NCBI GenBank assembly: GCA_004154925.1
Contig: QJNS01000153.1
Location: forward strand, 122,850-186,849
Source of the DNA: Monosporascus cannonballus
Lineage: Eukaryota; Ascomycota; Sordariomycetes; Xylariales
DNA length: 64,000 nucleotides
Reading direction: 5' to 3'
Below, one piece after another: positions 1 through 10,695 of the stretch. The number at the start of each line of letters is the position of its first letter. Position 1 is the first letter of the stretch. The notes beneath the pieces were generated by a model that was not told where the DNA came from, searched no databases, and saw only the letters and a program-made list of their open reading frames with translations. Position numbers and translations under genes: made by a program.

Positions 1-1207
1 AAGAAACGTATCTAAAAAAAAAAAGGAACTGAAACTTAAGTTATTCGGCAATACGCAGGAAATACTGGATTTATTTACTACTGTTATAATTATTATATGG
101 GAAAATTTTACAAAACGTATATTAAATAACTTAATAAATAATATGTTAAGGCGGATCGAGGCTGTAATAATAGCTTAGGGCTGGTATACGAAATATTAGA
201 GTAGCTTACCGTATACGTAATGTATTTATTTATGATTAATTAAAATCGCTAGCAATTTTATTAAGGGTTGGTGGAAAACCGTATAAGTGAAGTTGTGAAG
301 GTGGTAGTTGGAAATATGGGGTGTGGAGACTAAACCGAGACTTTTGCACCCCGACTGTAACTCCCGTGATAGCCTCTATCTTGGCTGTCGACTTGCCTCC
401 CAGCAGGTGACTTCCAGGCCAATATCGACGCCTTCGCCGCTAGGTCTGGGTTATAGGGAGTAGCTATAATGAATATAGGGGACGAAAAGAAGGAAAAGAC
501 GTCAAATTGGCCAATTTAACGGCCTAGGGCCCTGGCACGCCGACGGCACCGCCAGCCGAAATCTAGCAACTTGGAGCCTTGGCACAAGCGCCCCTACTTT
601 TGGTAGGGACCTCCGTACGTGGAAGCCGTGGTATGAAGCCTTAGAATTCTCTCTTTGAGGGACCGAGACGGTCATTGGTCAGAGTGTCGGAGCGTCCGCC
701 GTGCGTGCCGCTGGAGCTTGGCGTCTATAGGAGCACGGCAGGACGTGATGCGTATCGTCCTTTTGCTTGCTTTACCCTCCGTCGGTTCGGTGTCTTCCGC
801 ACGGCCATCCTATTCAACATAGTTGGGCATCGGGGAAGCGGCCTGGTCGAAGAGTAAGGCGACGTGCGGGAATAGCACGCCCACCGTGGGTTGGGTTGAT
901 TCGTTTCGGGTGGCCCATTGCCCCACGTCTCTCCACTGGGAAAGTCACATGCCCCTCTGTGTACCACTGGCTGCCAACCTGGGGCTCGACGAAGACGCTG
1001 GTAGGTGGGCCCATGAGGCTGTTTCACACACAGGTTGGCATTATGCCCGGGCAGTATCTTACAAGGAGAACAGGAGAAATTGGATTCTTAGCAGCTTGCA
1101 GAGTGAAGTGAATCCACGGAAGAGTGCCGCCGTAAACCACACAAATCAACTACCACTGCTGTGTCACCGATAACACCAAGTCTAATTCCTAATGTCACCG
1201 CCCACGT
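1..1207. other. Intergenic, no gene recognised
   Basis: The first ~290 bases are AT-rich and stop-dense in all frames, like the RIP-affected DNA further right. From about 300 the composition becomes balanced. Several overlapping open frames of 60-116 codons occur at 675-1173, but none shows a recognisable motif, and overlapping frames on both strands argue that they are chance. The right end is the 3' flank of the transporter gene. Confidence 0.5.
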
Positions 1208-3205
1208 CTACGCCGAAGAGCCACCCGTAGAGCCATCTCGGGCGTTGTGCTTCCAAGAAAACAAAACGACAGCAACAGCCGCAAGAAACATGGCCCCAGC
1301 AATCCCCGCATACATACTCAGCAAGCTAGGGTCCTTGTTCGTCGGCGTAAGCGCCAAAGCGATGGAGGACCCGCCTGCCGCAGTCAGCCCGTAGACAGCC
1401 TGGATGATGGACTTCATGCTCTTCGGCGCCTCTGTGAAGGCATACTCGTAGCCAGCCGGACTGGCAAAGATTTCGCTGAGACCTTCGAGGAAGTACACAG
1501 GCGTCTGGATGCCGACATGGACGTGGTTAGGAAGAGATCCCTCTGGAGATTCGGGGCAGGCCCGTGGGCGCGAGTAGCAAGGACCGACACTGTAAATCCA
1601 GCCCTGGACACCGGCTGCGTATGCCATGCCGAAGGCTTCGAGGAGGAAGCCGAGGGCAATGCGTCGGAGGGGAGAAGTTGAGATGCCGCGGCGCCGGAGG
1701 AAGGGGTAGAGGAAATGGGAGGCTATGGGCAGGGTGATGATCACGGTGAGAGAGTTGATGATGGGGAGTATGTCGTTAGGTACACCGTGGGTCTCCATCT
1801 GTGCGGCTTGGGAGATGAGGTTGGTGGTCATTTGCGACTGGCAGAGCCAGTAGATTATGAAGGGTGTCCTGGCGGGAGCGGTTAGGGACCATATTTTAGT
1901 TCATCCTCGGTGTTGCGGGTACTAGTAGATGCGGCACATACAAGGCACGACAGGCAAATAAGGTCCTTTTGAGCTGGTCAATGAATTCGTCTGACCAGTC
2001 GACCGTCTGACTGTCTCTTTCTTGAACGATATCTGGGCGGGCAGCTTCCATCCGAAATCCATACCGGATAGCGATCCAGAGCGCCTTGAAAGTGGGCGAT
2101 AAGATGCTCCCTTGGGGGTCAGATGAGACTGCATCCATCAGTATTGACGAGCTCCAAGCCTATCTTAATGATTTACCAACCCAATGATTTACGGCCAAGG
2201 AAGAATATCAAGAAGCCGGTTGAGATAGCGCAGAGTGACATGAGGTAGGATGCCCAGAAGCCGATATCTTTCTCAATGAAGGTAGCGGCAATACGAGATT
2301 GTGCACCGATGTTCATACACCTGGACAAATCAGTCCTATTCCGGCACCGTCTTGGGTGCCGGCGCTGCTTACCAGTAATAGATGTCGAAGACGTATTGTA
2401 CCGTCGTGTCGGGATCGACGATGACTCGCTCTCCGGTTCGAGTGACTTTCATTCTCTGCTTCACCTTACCACACTGTTCCGCTATTCAATGTTAACAGGT
2501 CTATGTAAACACTAGAATTCAACGTTGTCTCGGGCGAAGGGGTGATACCGAGTAAGGACGGCAGGGAGGCTCTGACTCCGCCAAGGGCGAGGCTGATCAT
2601 TATCATAGCAACGATCAGTCCAGGAAGCCCAGCTCCACGACACAGTACCTCTGGAATGGCGGTGGTAAAAAGGACAGCCACGCCCAACATATACATGCTT
2701 GCCAGTGTTAGTATACTGGCAGATCAATACTAGAGAAGCCGAATTACGATAGTAACGAACCTCAAAGACAGCATGATAATGCGATATCGCCAAAGGTAGC
2801 CATCGGCGAGGAGACCGGCAGCCATCGGTGTAGCGTAACTAATAATCAGGAAAATGTTCACCATAAGTGACGCCGTGGATTGCCCCATCCCTAAGGCACC
2901 AGGACGGAGAGGATCATCGACTGCATTCTGGATGTAGTTCTCTGCGTCGGGTTAGCACGGTCAAGATGTTACTCCATTTCTACAACTGGGGATAACTCGC
3001 GGAACGGTCCAGTGAAGGAGTAGTACGACCAGCGCTCGCAGAAAGTCACGGAAGAGACCAGCCAAACTGTCCAGGGAAGCGTGTCGGCGACGCGTCGACA
3101 TCTAAGATCCATCTCATTCGGCGGCTCACCCTCTGGGGCCTGCACAAAGGGTGGTTGCGAGACAGCTGACCTTCGGGATATTAACTCCATTTTCGAGAGA
3201 AACAA
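1208..3205 (-). CDS. PTR2-type proton-coupled oligopeptide transporter (POT family)
   Basis: A plasma-membrane di/tripeptide:H+ symporter of the fungal PTR2/POT family. I read seven exons: 3205-2984, 2939-2761, 2697-2549, 2481-2373, 2320-2181, 2128-1942 and 1868-1208, totalling 1647 nt (548 aa, near the usual ~600). The N-terminus has the family signature CERWSYYSFTGPFR. Exon 2 starts with NYIQNAVDDP. The exon 3/4 junction restores the LLAEQCGKVKQR block, followed by RTGERVIVDPD. The last exon carries several membrane segments and VHVGIQTPVYFLEGLSEIFAS, typical of TM10-11. Introns 2-6 have clean GT-AG borders, for example donor GTATGT at 1941 and branch ACTAAC in the 2698-2760 intron. Intron 1 is odd: the junction giving the family sequence RENYIQ would need a non-GT donor at 2997, and the nearest in-frame GT donor (2983, with acceptor ending 2940) inserts four residues. 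The start is ATG 3205 or ATG 3190. The gene may be slightly damaged. It is divergent from the ATP-grasp gene. Confidence 0.85.
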
Positions 3206-3852
3206 ACTTGATAAATGCGGTTTCTGGGATATGACGTTTTAGGGCATGAGGAGATATTGAAAGCCGGATGGTCAAGGATTGACAATTATACTCATATTAC
3301 TTTGTCTTATGCCCCAGGAATGGCCGTTTGTTCTAGTGTGACTCGAGGTGGCTCCAGGAACACTGATGGGCTCGGTCGCAAATCCCTCGATAGTCAGGCG
3401 CTGAGCTCTTCATAGAAGCGCCGAGAGATAGCGACCCGGAGAATCACGCAATTTGAAATTTCTGTCCTGTCACCTCGCTACAATTAGCGGAGTCGGCGCG
3501 AGGCCACACATCCTCAGAGGAGGGCAATAAGAAGACCAATTGAAGAGGGACCAAGCCCTCGGTACGCGACCCTATTGGCCTAGTTCCTACCACAACTAAC
3601 ACCACCTGTTGGTTGGCTGCGCCTGTCACGGCGAGCAAAATGAGGAAGGTGCTTTTGGTTTCCACCTTACCCTTCTCGTCTATAATCAAATGGCTTATGT
3701 ATGTTGGTTTTTCGGGACATGCAGGCTTTCGTTACTACGGTCTATCCTTGTCTATTTACTTTACACTGTACTGCTACATCCTGCTGCAGCCGGTTGCAAA
3801 ATCGACAGGTGGTCCAAAGGTACAGCAGCATTGACTCCGAAATCCAATGTGG
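3206..3852. promoter_or_regulatory. Left half of divergent intergenic region
   Basis: This stretch lies upstream of the transporter start and, beyond an inserted inverted-repeat element, upstream of the ATP-grasp gene. It probably carries the transporter promoter. I see no gene and no single convincing regulatory motif; short frames at 3215-3834 have no family features. Confidence 0.3.
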
Positions 3853-4720
3853 TTAAGATGCCCCCCCCATCCGCGCTCCACCCCCTCAGCGCGCCAGCGT
3901 TTTCCCATACAAAATCGCCAAAATCGCTATATTTTCAACAACACTTTAAAATTCGAATAAAGATCGTAAAAATAAGCCACCATCGGTATTATTATTGGCT
4001 TTAAGACCTTCACACAATAAAAATATCTAAAAATTTGTTATATGTACATAATACTTTTTAAGGTTTTTATAGTTTCGATAAATCTATTTGCTATATAATT
4101 TATATGTATATGTTTAAAAATTCATAATGTTTTTAACATATAAAATATGAAAAAGATATTTTACATAAAATTATTATATTATAAAAGCTATAAAATGTCG
4201 ATTCTAATTTATTTATAAATTTATTAAATAAAAAGATATAATGTAAAAATCAAAGTGGAAAAAGAAACAGAGAACATTATATATGGGAAAAATAGTGCCT
4301 TGTTTTTAAATATTAATAATATAATTAATAATAAAGATATAATACTAATATTTTGATATATTATAAAAAATGTGGAAAGTTTAATTAATCGAAAAGCTTA
4401 TATTTCTATCTATTTTCCTTACGGAATTATATACAAATAAACATACCTTTTCGATCTTAACAATTTGCCATACAATTTGTATGGGAAAATGTTAACGTTT
4501 AATTTTCGTAATTTCGACCTTAATTTAATCAGTATAAATATTAATATTATGGAATATAACTTTGTGCGTCATATTATCTGAAGGTCTTAATTATTATTCC
4601 GTTGGTCGTTTGGTAATATCTATTTTTGTTAATTAATTATAAATATGCAGTTTTGGTGATTTTGTATGGGAAATGGCGGCGCGTTGGGGGGGTGGAGCGC
4701 GGATGGGGGGGTCATCTTAA
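3853..4720. mobile_element. Non-autonomous TTAA-flanked inverted-repeat element (MITE-like)
   Basis: The outer arm 3857-3950 (GATGCCCCCCCCATCCGCGC and onward, through TTTCCCATACAAAATC) is matched in inverted orientation by 4625-4716. Weaker similarity continues to about 4016 and 4575, where both arms contain TTAAGACCTTCA. TTAA stands at both ends (3853-3856 and 4717-4720), fitting a TTAA target duplication as in piggyBac-type transposition, though a TA-duplicating family cannot be excluded. The ~560-bp core is AT-rich and has no coding potential. It is inserted between two divergently transcribed genes and may alter their promoters. Confidence 0.75.
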
Positions 4721-5036
4721 ACATCCGCCCTCTACATTGACTTCTCTCAATGCAATCTTTGCATACTGTAGCAGTGCAGCTTGCACGTCTTATGTTTTAG
4801 TGACTCAATCGGTATACTCTAGCTGTTTCCTCCTGTGCGCTGACCGAGCTCGGGCCCTCGCCACTCCACAGAAAAAAGAAGAAAAAGAAAAACGTAAAAG
4901 CAGTAATTCATCTATATCTCGAAGTCTGACTCAACTTAATCATCTTGACCTTCTTTCGTGGCGCCCATGCGCCATGATCAGTGGACCCTGCATCCTCTGG
5001 AAGAAAAGCGAGTTCCAGCCGTGCTAGATTACAAAC
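4721..5036 (+). promoter_or_regulatory. Upstream region of ATP-grasp gene
   Basis: About 316 bases separate the inserted element from the probable ATP-grasp start codon. The stretch is balanced in composition with a purine-rich tract at 4871-4894. It must hold the 5' leader and proximal promoter if the gene is expressed. No specific binding site is claimed. Confidence 0.3.
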
Positions 5037-7012
5037 ATGGCATCCAAAAAGTCCTTCTATTTCAAGGACGGTGAAGGTATCCCTTCCGTCCCTATGTCAC
5101 AAGGATGAAACAAGGATTACGAAAAAGACAAGCTGACTTCTTTTGAGATGAGTTCACATGCCATTGGGAATGCTCTGCGAACTTAAAGCAAGAACCCAAT
5201 TTTCGAACGCTTAACCTGTCCGTTCAGCCAGTGCCAACCAAAAATAACCACGCAGGAGGCGAGACAGTCCAGGGAGCCAGTCAAGAGGCCGAAAGAGTCC
5301 TCAACTATCTCGCCGGCACGGTGCGTCTCTTGGCCAAAACATTAACAGCCGGTCACGTCGTTGTTAAATTGGTCTTGCCTTCCTGCCCCGGCTTCATTGT
5401 TCGATACGACTTTTTGAAGCTGAGAATGGTTGGATGTCCCTGGGTTCACTCCGTCAAGTACTTCGTTACTCCGCAGCAGCATCTTGGTGTGCCTGACCTG
5501 AACACTGCCGAGACGCCAGACTTTCTTGAGGCTCTGCGAGCTGTTGCCGGTGCTATTGTCGTTCATCCGTCCCACGCTGATAATTTCGGTACAGTTATGC
5601 AGCGTCTCGATAATGAGCTCGCAGAACGGCTCTCCTTTCTATGGACTCTGCCTTCGCCATTGACTCAAAATCGCCTCGTTATCGTGGGTCACCGCCACCC
5701 AGCTGTCATGGCAGGTTACCTGGCCTCTGCATATGCCCTCGGCATCCGCGTTACTCTTGTCGACGCCGAAGGAGACTTCCTCCCTCTCGAGAAGCGATCA
5801 GGTGCCGTTGAGCAATGCATACCTATTGATATGACCAAAGATGGCCTCCTCTCGATGCGGATCGTGGACGCCCTTTCATCGAGCGGGCCGTACCACGGGA
5901 TCGTCACTTTCACGGATATATGGATGATCCACACTGCAAAGGCAGCGAAAATACTCGGGCTGTACACCCTACCCTTGGATCTTGTTAAGAGATGTCTCGA
6001 CAAGCACGCTACTCGTCTTCTATGTCAAGGCCCGTCACAGCCTTTGAGAGCTAAGAGTGTAGCCGACCTGCAAAAGCACTTGAAAACTCCCGGCACAAAC
6101 TTGGAGTACCCCCTCATCGTCAAGCCGTGTACCGCATGGGGCTCGCAGGGTGTGTACAAAGCAACGACCGAAGCAGAGCTGTTCGACGCTGTCTCTCGCG
6201 CGAGCCGCTCCGCGAAAGATGCGGATCTTCTGATCGACACTTACGTTGATGGACCAGAGGTGGATGCAAACTTTGTCCTGCAGGATGGCAACATCCTCTT
6301 TTTCGAGATGGTTGATGGGTTTCCCTGCACCGCTGAGATGCCGAATCTGGGTAAACCAGGAGACTTCCTGGAGACAGACCAGCTGTGGCCCTCGAATCAT
6401 CCCCAGAAGGAAAAGGATATCGTCCGGGACACGCTGCATGCCCTCATGCTGCAGATGGGCATCCGCGATGGTGTCTTTCATGTGGAGGCACGCATTAGGA
6501 ATTCGGCGGTTCACTACGTTGCCCAGGACGGGTTTGTGGACCTTCGCCCACGGGATGCGCCGCTGTCAGGCGAACCGTCGGTCTTCCTACTGGAGATCAA
6601 CCAGCGACCGCCAGGACACGGTGGGACCTGGGGCACAGCACTCTCCTATGGTCTCGACTACCCTGCCCTGCACATGCTCTGTGCTCTGGGGGAGAGGGAG
6701 CGGTACCGCGCCCTATCACAGCCTTTTGCAAGCGGCGCAGTACAGTGGGTCAACAGCGTCTTCATCAACGCTGAAGCGGGTGGTATCTACGAAGGCGGCG
6801 ACGTCTGCCAGGAGCTAAGAGACACGCGGCCTGATCTCATGGAATACGTCCAGTACTGCAACTGTTATTATGAGAAAGGGGAGGCCGTCACGGACTCACC
6901 GGCGAGGATTGCCCTGTTCGTTGTGGCCTCGCCGACTGGTAAGCAGAAGGTGCTCCAGATTGCGCAGGAAGTGCGCGATGCCGTGGAGGTGAAGATGCGG
7001 TATAAGATGTAG
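5037..7012 (+). CDS. ATP-grasp carboxylate-amine ligase (fungal secondary-metabolism type)
   Basis: ATP-dependent ligase that activates a carboxylate as acyl phosphate and joins it to an amine. The main frame is open from 5147 to 7012. Numbering from 5231, the ATP-grasp fold is clear: YPLIVKPCTAWGSQG around residues 293-307 (ATP-binding Lys and small-residue loop), DTYVDGPEVDANFVL at 336-350, and the Mg-binding FLLEINQRPPGH at 452-463. An N-terminal region (residues ~145-250) resembles the preATP-grasp fold. The codon at 5231 is GTG, so it is not a eukaryotic start, and the first in-frame ATG lies deep inside. Two readings of the 5' end exist. (a) ATG 5037 plus a 71-nt intron 5077-5147 (GT-AG, CTGAC branch) joins in frame. 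(b) The supposed intron looks coding, and the gene carries TGA 5106-5108 plus a 1-base loss in the T run near 5183. Similar ligases occur in fungal amino-acid-derived metabolite clusters, which fits the decarboxylase nearby. Confidence 0.8.
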
Positions 7013-7486
7013 TATTAGGTGTAGGTCGTGGTCTGGTTTGGGGACTGGATGGTGAGGTGACGGAAGGCAGGGATGAGCACAGAGGGTCTGGCCGGGATTT
7101 GGGTCGGCTTTAATAGATGGTTTTGCTGCGCAAATGCACTTTTTCTCTGCTCTGATTTCTGACTATCATGCTTGCATTCAACCTTCACTTATGGTATTGG
7201 CCGTTTCGTTGCTAATATACTGTCACACTTACTAAGGAGCAGATACATAGCTCTTGAGGGTATATTGACTTGTAGGAAGCTAGGAAGTGGTGATCCCACT
7301 TGGTGTGGGAGATCCACTGATATAGGGCTTCGGAAAGGAACAACAATCACCCGGAGGCCCCAGCTAGGCGTGCCCTTTTCCATGACATATACACCGTACT
7401 AATAGTGTCTCAGATGGGTCCTTTTACCATAATCGGGGACTGCAAATATCTCTTATGTGAGAGATTCGGACTTTTTAAAGGCTTGT
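7013..7486. other. Convergent intergenic region
   Basis: Lies between the 3' ends of the ATP-grasp gene (plus) and the TyrRS pseudogene (minus). It should hold both 3' untranslated regions. Frames at 7172-7402 have no family features. Nothing else recognised. Confidence 0.4.
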
Positions 7487-8690
7487 TTAGTGCTCTGGGT
7501 AAGCCAAGTTTTCAACAAACTGCCATTCCTTGTTTTTCGCGTAAATCTGCCGAAGCGGCGCCAGGATTTCGCAGAGAGCAACAGCCACCGCCTGCTTCAG
7601 CGTCGACGACGAGAGCTTCCCCTGGGCAAAGTCAAGCTCAATCTCCTCGTATGACTGATAACTATTGAGCTCGCCTCCTCCAAGCTTGATTTCAAGCACG
7701 CCTGCCTTCGTGTAACTAGAGATGATGCTGCCTCCCGTGTTTTCGAGCTGGTTCTTTGTAATGGAATGATAATATACTTTATAACCGCTAATAAACCGTT
7801 GTCTTTGACCTTGCCATCCTCGCATGGAGCGTTAAAAACCTTGCGATTGATTGTCTCGGGATCGTCGAGAAACTCGATCTTTGAGTCCGGTACGGAAGAA
7901 GACATCTTCGAACCTGAAAGCCCGGGTACCATGGGATTCATGAGATGCGCACGCTTCCGGTACCCTAGCTGCGGGAGGACGCTGAGCTTCGTCGCGTAGC
8001 GATACTCGTCGCCAGTATTCCTCACATCTTGCTCATCCGTGAGGACTGAGAGCTTGTAGTTGTCGAGCGTGAACTCTTTACTGAGCTCATAGGAAGAGCC
8101 TTCAACGAAGTGGACTTTGTCATCGGGTACTCCCAGGATATGAAGAACCCCGCGGACTAAAAACTTATAGTACGCTGTCCGGTGGGCGACGACCTCCAGA
8201 GGATGCTTGTAGTTGACCAGGAAAGCGTAGAGATCTGGATGCGGCGTAGCCAGTCAGTACGGGGCTGCTCGCGAAGTTCACTGGACGGGTCAATGCTCAC
8301 CGCAGAAGAGGACAGTCACCTGCGATGGGACTCGTCAGCAGTGCACCTCAAGAAGGGGAGACTGGGAGAGACAGCTTACATCTAGCCCAGCCTTCACGAA
8401 ATCGGCCAGTTTGAGCAATGGAACAAAATACGCGATGTGAGCTGCGTTACGAAAACTTAGCATCAACTCTAGACAGAGCTTCGTCCTCCCTTATGCTTTC
8501 CTGTTGGAGCCGTTGCTGATCAAGTGATTAGTATGGAAACAAGATATTGGACTTAGATGAACTCACCCCAAAAGCCCTTGGCAACTTTTCCAGCGGCTAA
8601 GATGTCACGGATGGCAGCAATGCCATCAAGACCAGTCAAGCCTCTGGTAATCAGAGCAAGCTGCTGCTCGACGGTACTAGTGGCAGCCAT
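7487..8690 (-). pseudogene. Decayed cytosolic-type tyrosyl-tRNA synthetase (second copy)
   Basis: Class I TyrRS of the eukaryotic cytosolic family, reading from ATG 8690. Exons are 8690-8567, 8515-8495, 8441-8380, 8319-8301 and 8234 onward. The HIGH-like motif is split across exons 2-3 (APTGKPH). Later come SSYELSKEFTLDNYKLS, RAHLMNPMVPGLSGSKMSSS (KMSKS loop) and a C-terminal GGGELNSYQSYEEIELDF. Three defects are visible. The 5' splice site at 8494 reads AT instead of GT (ATAAGG where GTAAGG is expected). About 40-45 residues are missing in frame at 7974/7975, between KLSVL and PQLGYRKR, removing the QFGGVDQRK tyrosine/adenylate-binding region. A 1-base loss near 7753-7758 (CAAAG, expected CAAAAG) shifts the frame between KYIIIPLQ and NQLENTGG. 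The protein cannot be a working TyrRS, so a functional copy must exist elsewhere. It lies between the ligase and decarboxylase genes, which suggests a former resistance or accessory role. Confidence 0.88.
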
Positions 8691-9375
8691 TCTCCCCAGG
8701 ATAATGAAGTTTTTGCAGATGTTGTAATATCCGGCTTTGGAACTTGATTGACATAAGGAAGAAAGAAGGGACAGACAAACGCTAGAGTGACCTGACGAAG
8801 GAGAGAGGGGTGGGGGAATTGGGCTCGGGGGGGGGAGGTTGAGTAAGTTGGAGTGGAACCGAACCACAATCAATGAGACGGACTAAAGGAGAGAGTAAAA
8901 CGGTGGTGTGTCGTGAGGTGGTTAGAATATCCTTGTAAGGGGATGTGGGCTTGCGGCGGAGGCGTGGAGACACGGCATAACTGCGTTACGCAGAGCGGCG
9001 ATTTACGCAAGTCACGCCATTTGGCGAATGTCACCATCATTGAGCACTCTGCAAGTATGGGATCTCACCTACACTTCAGTTGCCCCTGGAGTTGATGTCA
9101 CTTTCCATATTGGCACAGCTTGTGGGCCTAAATGGCTAGAAGCTAGCACCGGCCTCTCTGTTACTGATGACCGTACGTAAAGGACACATGTATTTGCCAG
9201 AATCTTTTATCGGTGATTATCACCGGAGACTCAAATACAGTCCAATTATCTGTCATTGTTCCCTTGAGATCCATGGAGTCATGAGATAACGTGTAGATAA
9301 CGGAGTTCCGAGAGAACGATCCTCTCAGCTGGATACCGTACAATATTGGCACCACTAGACCACTAGCCATGTCTT
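8691..9375. other. Intergenic region between TyrRS pseudogene and decarboxylase gene
   Basis: Contains the former TyrRS promoter side, with a pyrimidine-rich strand around 8740-8860, and the 3' flank of the decarboxylase. No gene recognised; frames at 8913-9095 and 9161-9370 have no family features. Confidence 0.4.
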
Positions 9376-10695
9376 CTACATCACTCGCGCAATTTGGCTA
9401 TTCAACGGAATATTCCCCAGAGGAGACACCTTCCCACACGCCTCAGGAGACCATTCAAGGACCGTCTCTGGGCGGAAAATTAAGCAATATGTAGAACCGC
9501 CGAAATGAAACATGCCCAACTCGTCTCCTTTGCTCACATGCTGGCCGTTCATCACAGTGATGTCGCAAGTGGAAACCTCGGCCATGCCCACCGGCATGAC
9601 ACACATCAATCCAATAGCTGGGTTGTCCGCCTGGATAAAAATGAAAGCCCTTGTTGCCACTTCAGCCAAGTAGCCCTGGGAAGGGCTCAGCGACGTGTGG
9701 CGTGACCCGAACCCCTGGGAGACCGCCTTGGAATAATACGTGCCCCGCTCTTTATGGATTTTGGCAATGGTACCACTGATGGGACTGTGCCAGCGATGAT
9801 AGCTGAGGCTGCTGAGGAAGGCTTGATACACGGTGCCGCCCACGAAATACTCCGCCAGCTGGTCGTGGGCGAGCATGTCAAGAATAGAATACGGCTGATT
9901 TTTGACCCAGAAAGTGTCTCGCCGGGCCACATTCGTAGCCAAGCGGTACGGTTTAGACTCACAAGCATTGACGATGATACTGTCGTTCTCGGGGGCGGCG
10001 ACGGGACGGACGCCTCGCCGGAACTGGCGGGTGGAGAAGTCGTCCCAGGACTTGAAGCCCCAGTGTGGGAGGAATGGATCACAGACGAAGAGCTCCTCGA
10101 AAGAAAACGTCGTGTTCCCACCGTTTGAGACTTTATTGACGGCGTCAAGGGCGTCCGGGCTGAACCAGCCCGCCTCCTCTGTGGTGAGGACGCTAGCCGA
10201 TGCCTCTGAACAGAGATATATTGCCCATGCATTCAAGACTTTTTCCAACTGCGAGTTGACCTTGGAGTTGAGGAAAAAGGCCTTACCGCTCGAAGTGGAC
10301 ATGGGCCAGTTGAGCAGAACGTTGAGAGGGAAGCCGACCCAGCCAATTGAATGGACAAAGTTGTCCCATTTCGGGGCCGTCGTTAGGACGGCGTCCATGA
10401 GCTGCAGCATCTGCTTGTAATCGCGGATCTGTGGTCGTCCGAGAGGGTCGTGACTGTAAGGGGCATCGTTGGGCACCTGTTCGAACATGGCAGTGGCGTG
10501 CATGAAAATGTGCGTGTCAGACTCGATGAGCTCCTGGAATTCGCGGATGACTGGGGTCAGGGGCCTTCTGTGAGGATCAGTATTCGCCTGGGATACCATG
10601 GATGCAAGCCATTGCTCTAGAACAGCTCTATCATAAGGTAGCCATTTCACGGCAGGTTGGGCATCGAGAGAGGTATATGCTTTCTTCCCATTCAT
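9376..10695 (-). CDS. PsiD-like phosphatidylserine-decarboxylase-family amino-acid decarboxylase
   Basis: Pyruvoyl-dependent decarboxylase of the soluble PSD-like group that includes fungal L-tryptophan/aromatic amino-acid decarboxylases. It lacks the membrane segment of mitochondrial PSD. Read from ATG 10695 it is 439 aa, the length I recall for PsiD. An in-frame ATG at 10800 would add 35 residues of unremarkable sequence, so I prefer 10695. An N-terminal PSD-associated helical domain (PLTPVIREFQELIESD) is followed by GFKSWDDFSTRQFRRGVRPV, the catalytic-His segment SYHRWHSPISGTI, then EVSTCDITVMNGQHVSKGDE and FHFGGST. The Ser of GGST (residue ~401) is the expected self-cleavage site that yields the pyruvoyl group and a short alpha chain of ~39 residues. 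No intron or break is visible. Product could be tryptamine, tyramine or another amine; substrate is not readable from sequence. Confidence 0.85.
   Translation of the reverse strand: MNGKKAYTSLDAQPAVKWLPYDRAVLEQWLASMVSQANTDPHRRPLTPVIREFQELIESDTHIFMHATAMFEQVPNDAPYSHDPLGRPQIRDYKQMLQLMDAVLTTAPKWDNFVHSIGWVGFPLNVLLNWPMSTSSGKAFFLNSKVNSQLEKVLNAWAIYLCSEASASVLTTEEAGWFSPDALDAVNKVSNGGNTTFSFEELFVCDPFLPHWGFKSWDDFSTRQFRRGVRPVAAPENDSIIVNACESKPYRLATNVARRDTFWVKNQPYSILDMLAHDQLAEYFVGGTVYQAFLSSLSYHRWHSPISGTIAKIHKERGTYYSKAVSQGFGSRHTSLSPSQGYLAEVATRAFIFIQADNPAIGLMCVMPVGMAEVSTCDITVMNGQHVSKGDELGMFHFGGSTYCLIFRPETVLEWSPEACGKVSPLGNIPLNSQIARVM

Noticed and set aside
675..1173. Overlapping open frames on both strands upstream of the transporter 3' end
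   Set aside because: No domain or motif, overlapping frames on both strands, no splice structure; most likely chance in balanced DNA.
5231..5233. Start codon of the ATP-grasp gene at 5231
   Set aside because: The codon is GTG and the frame is open upstream to 5147; not a credible eukaryotic start.
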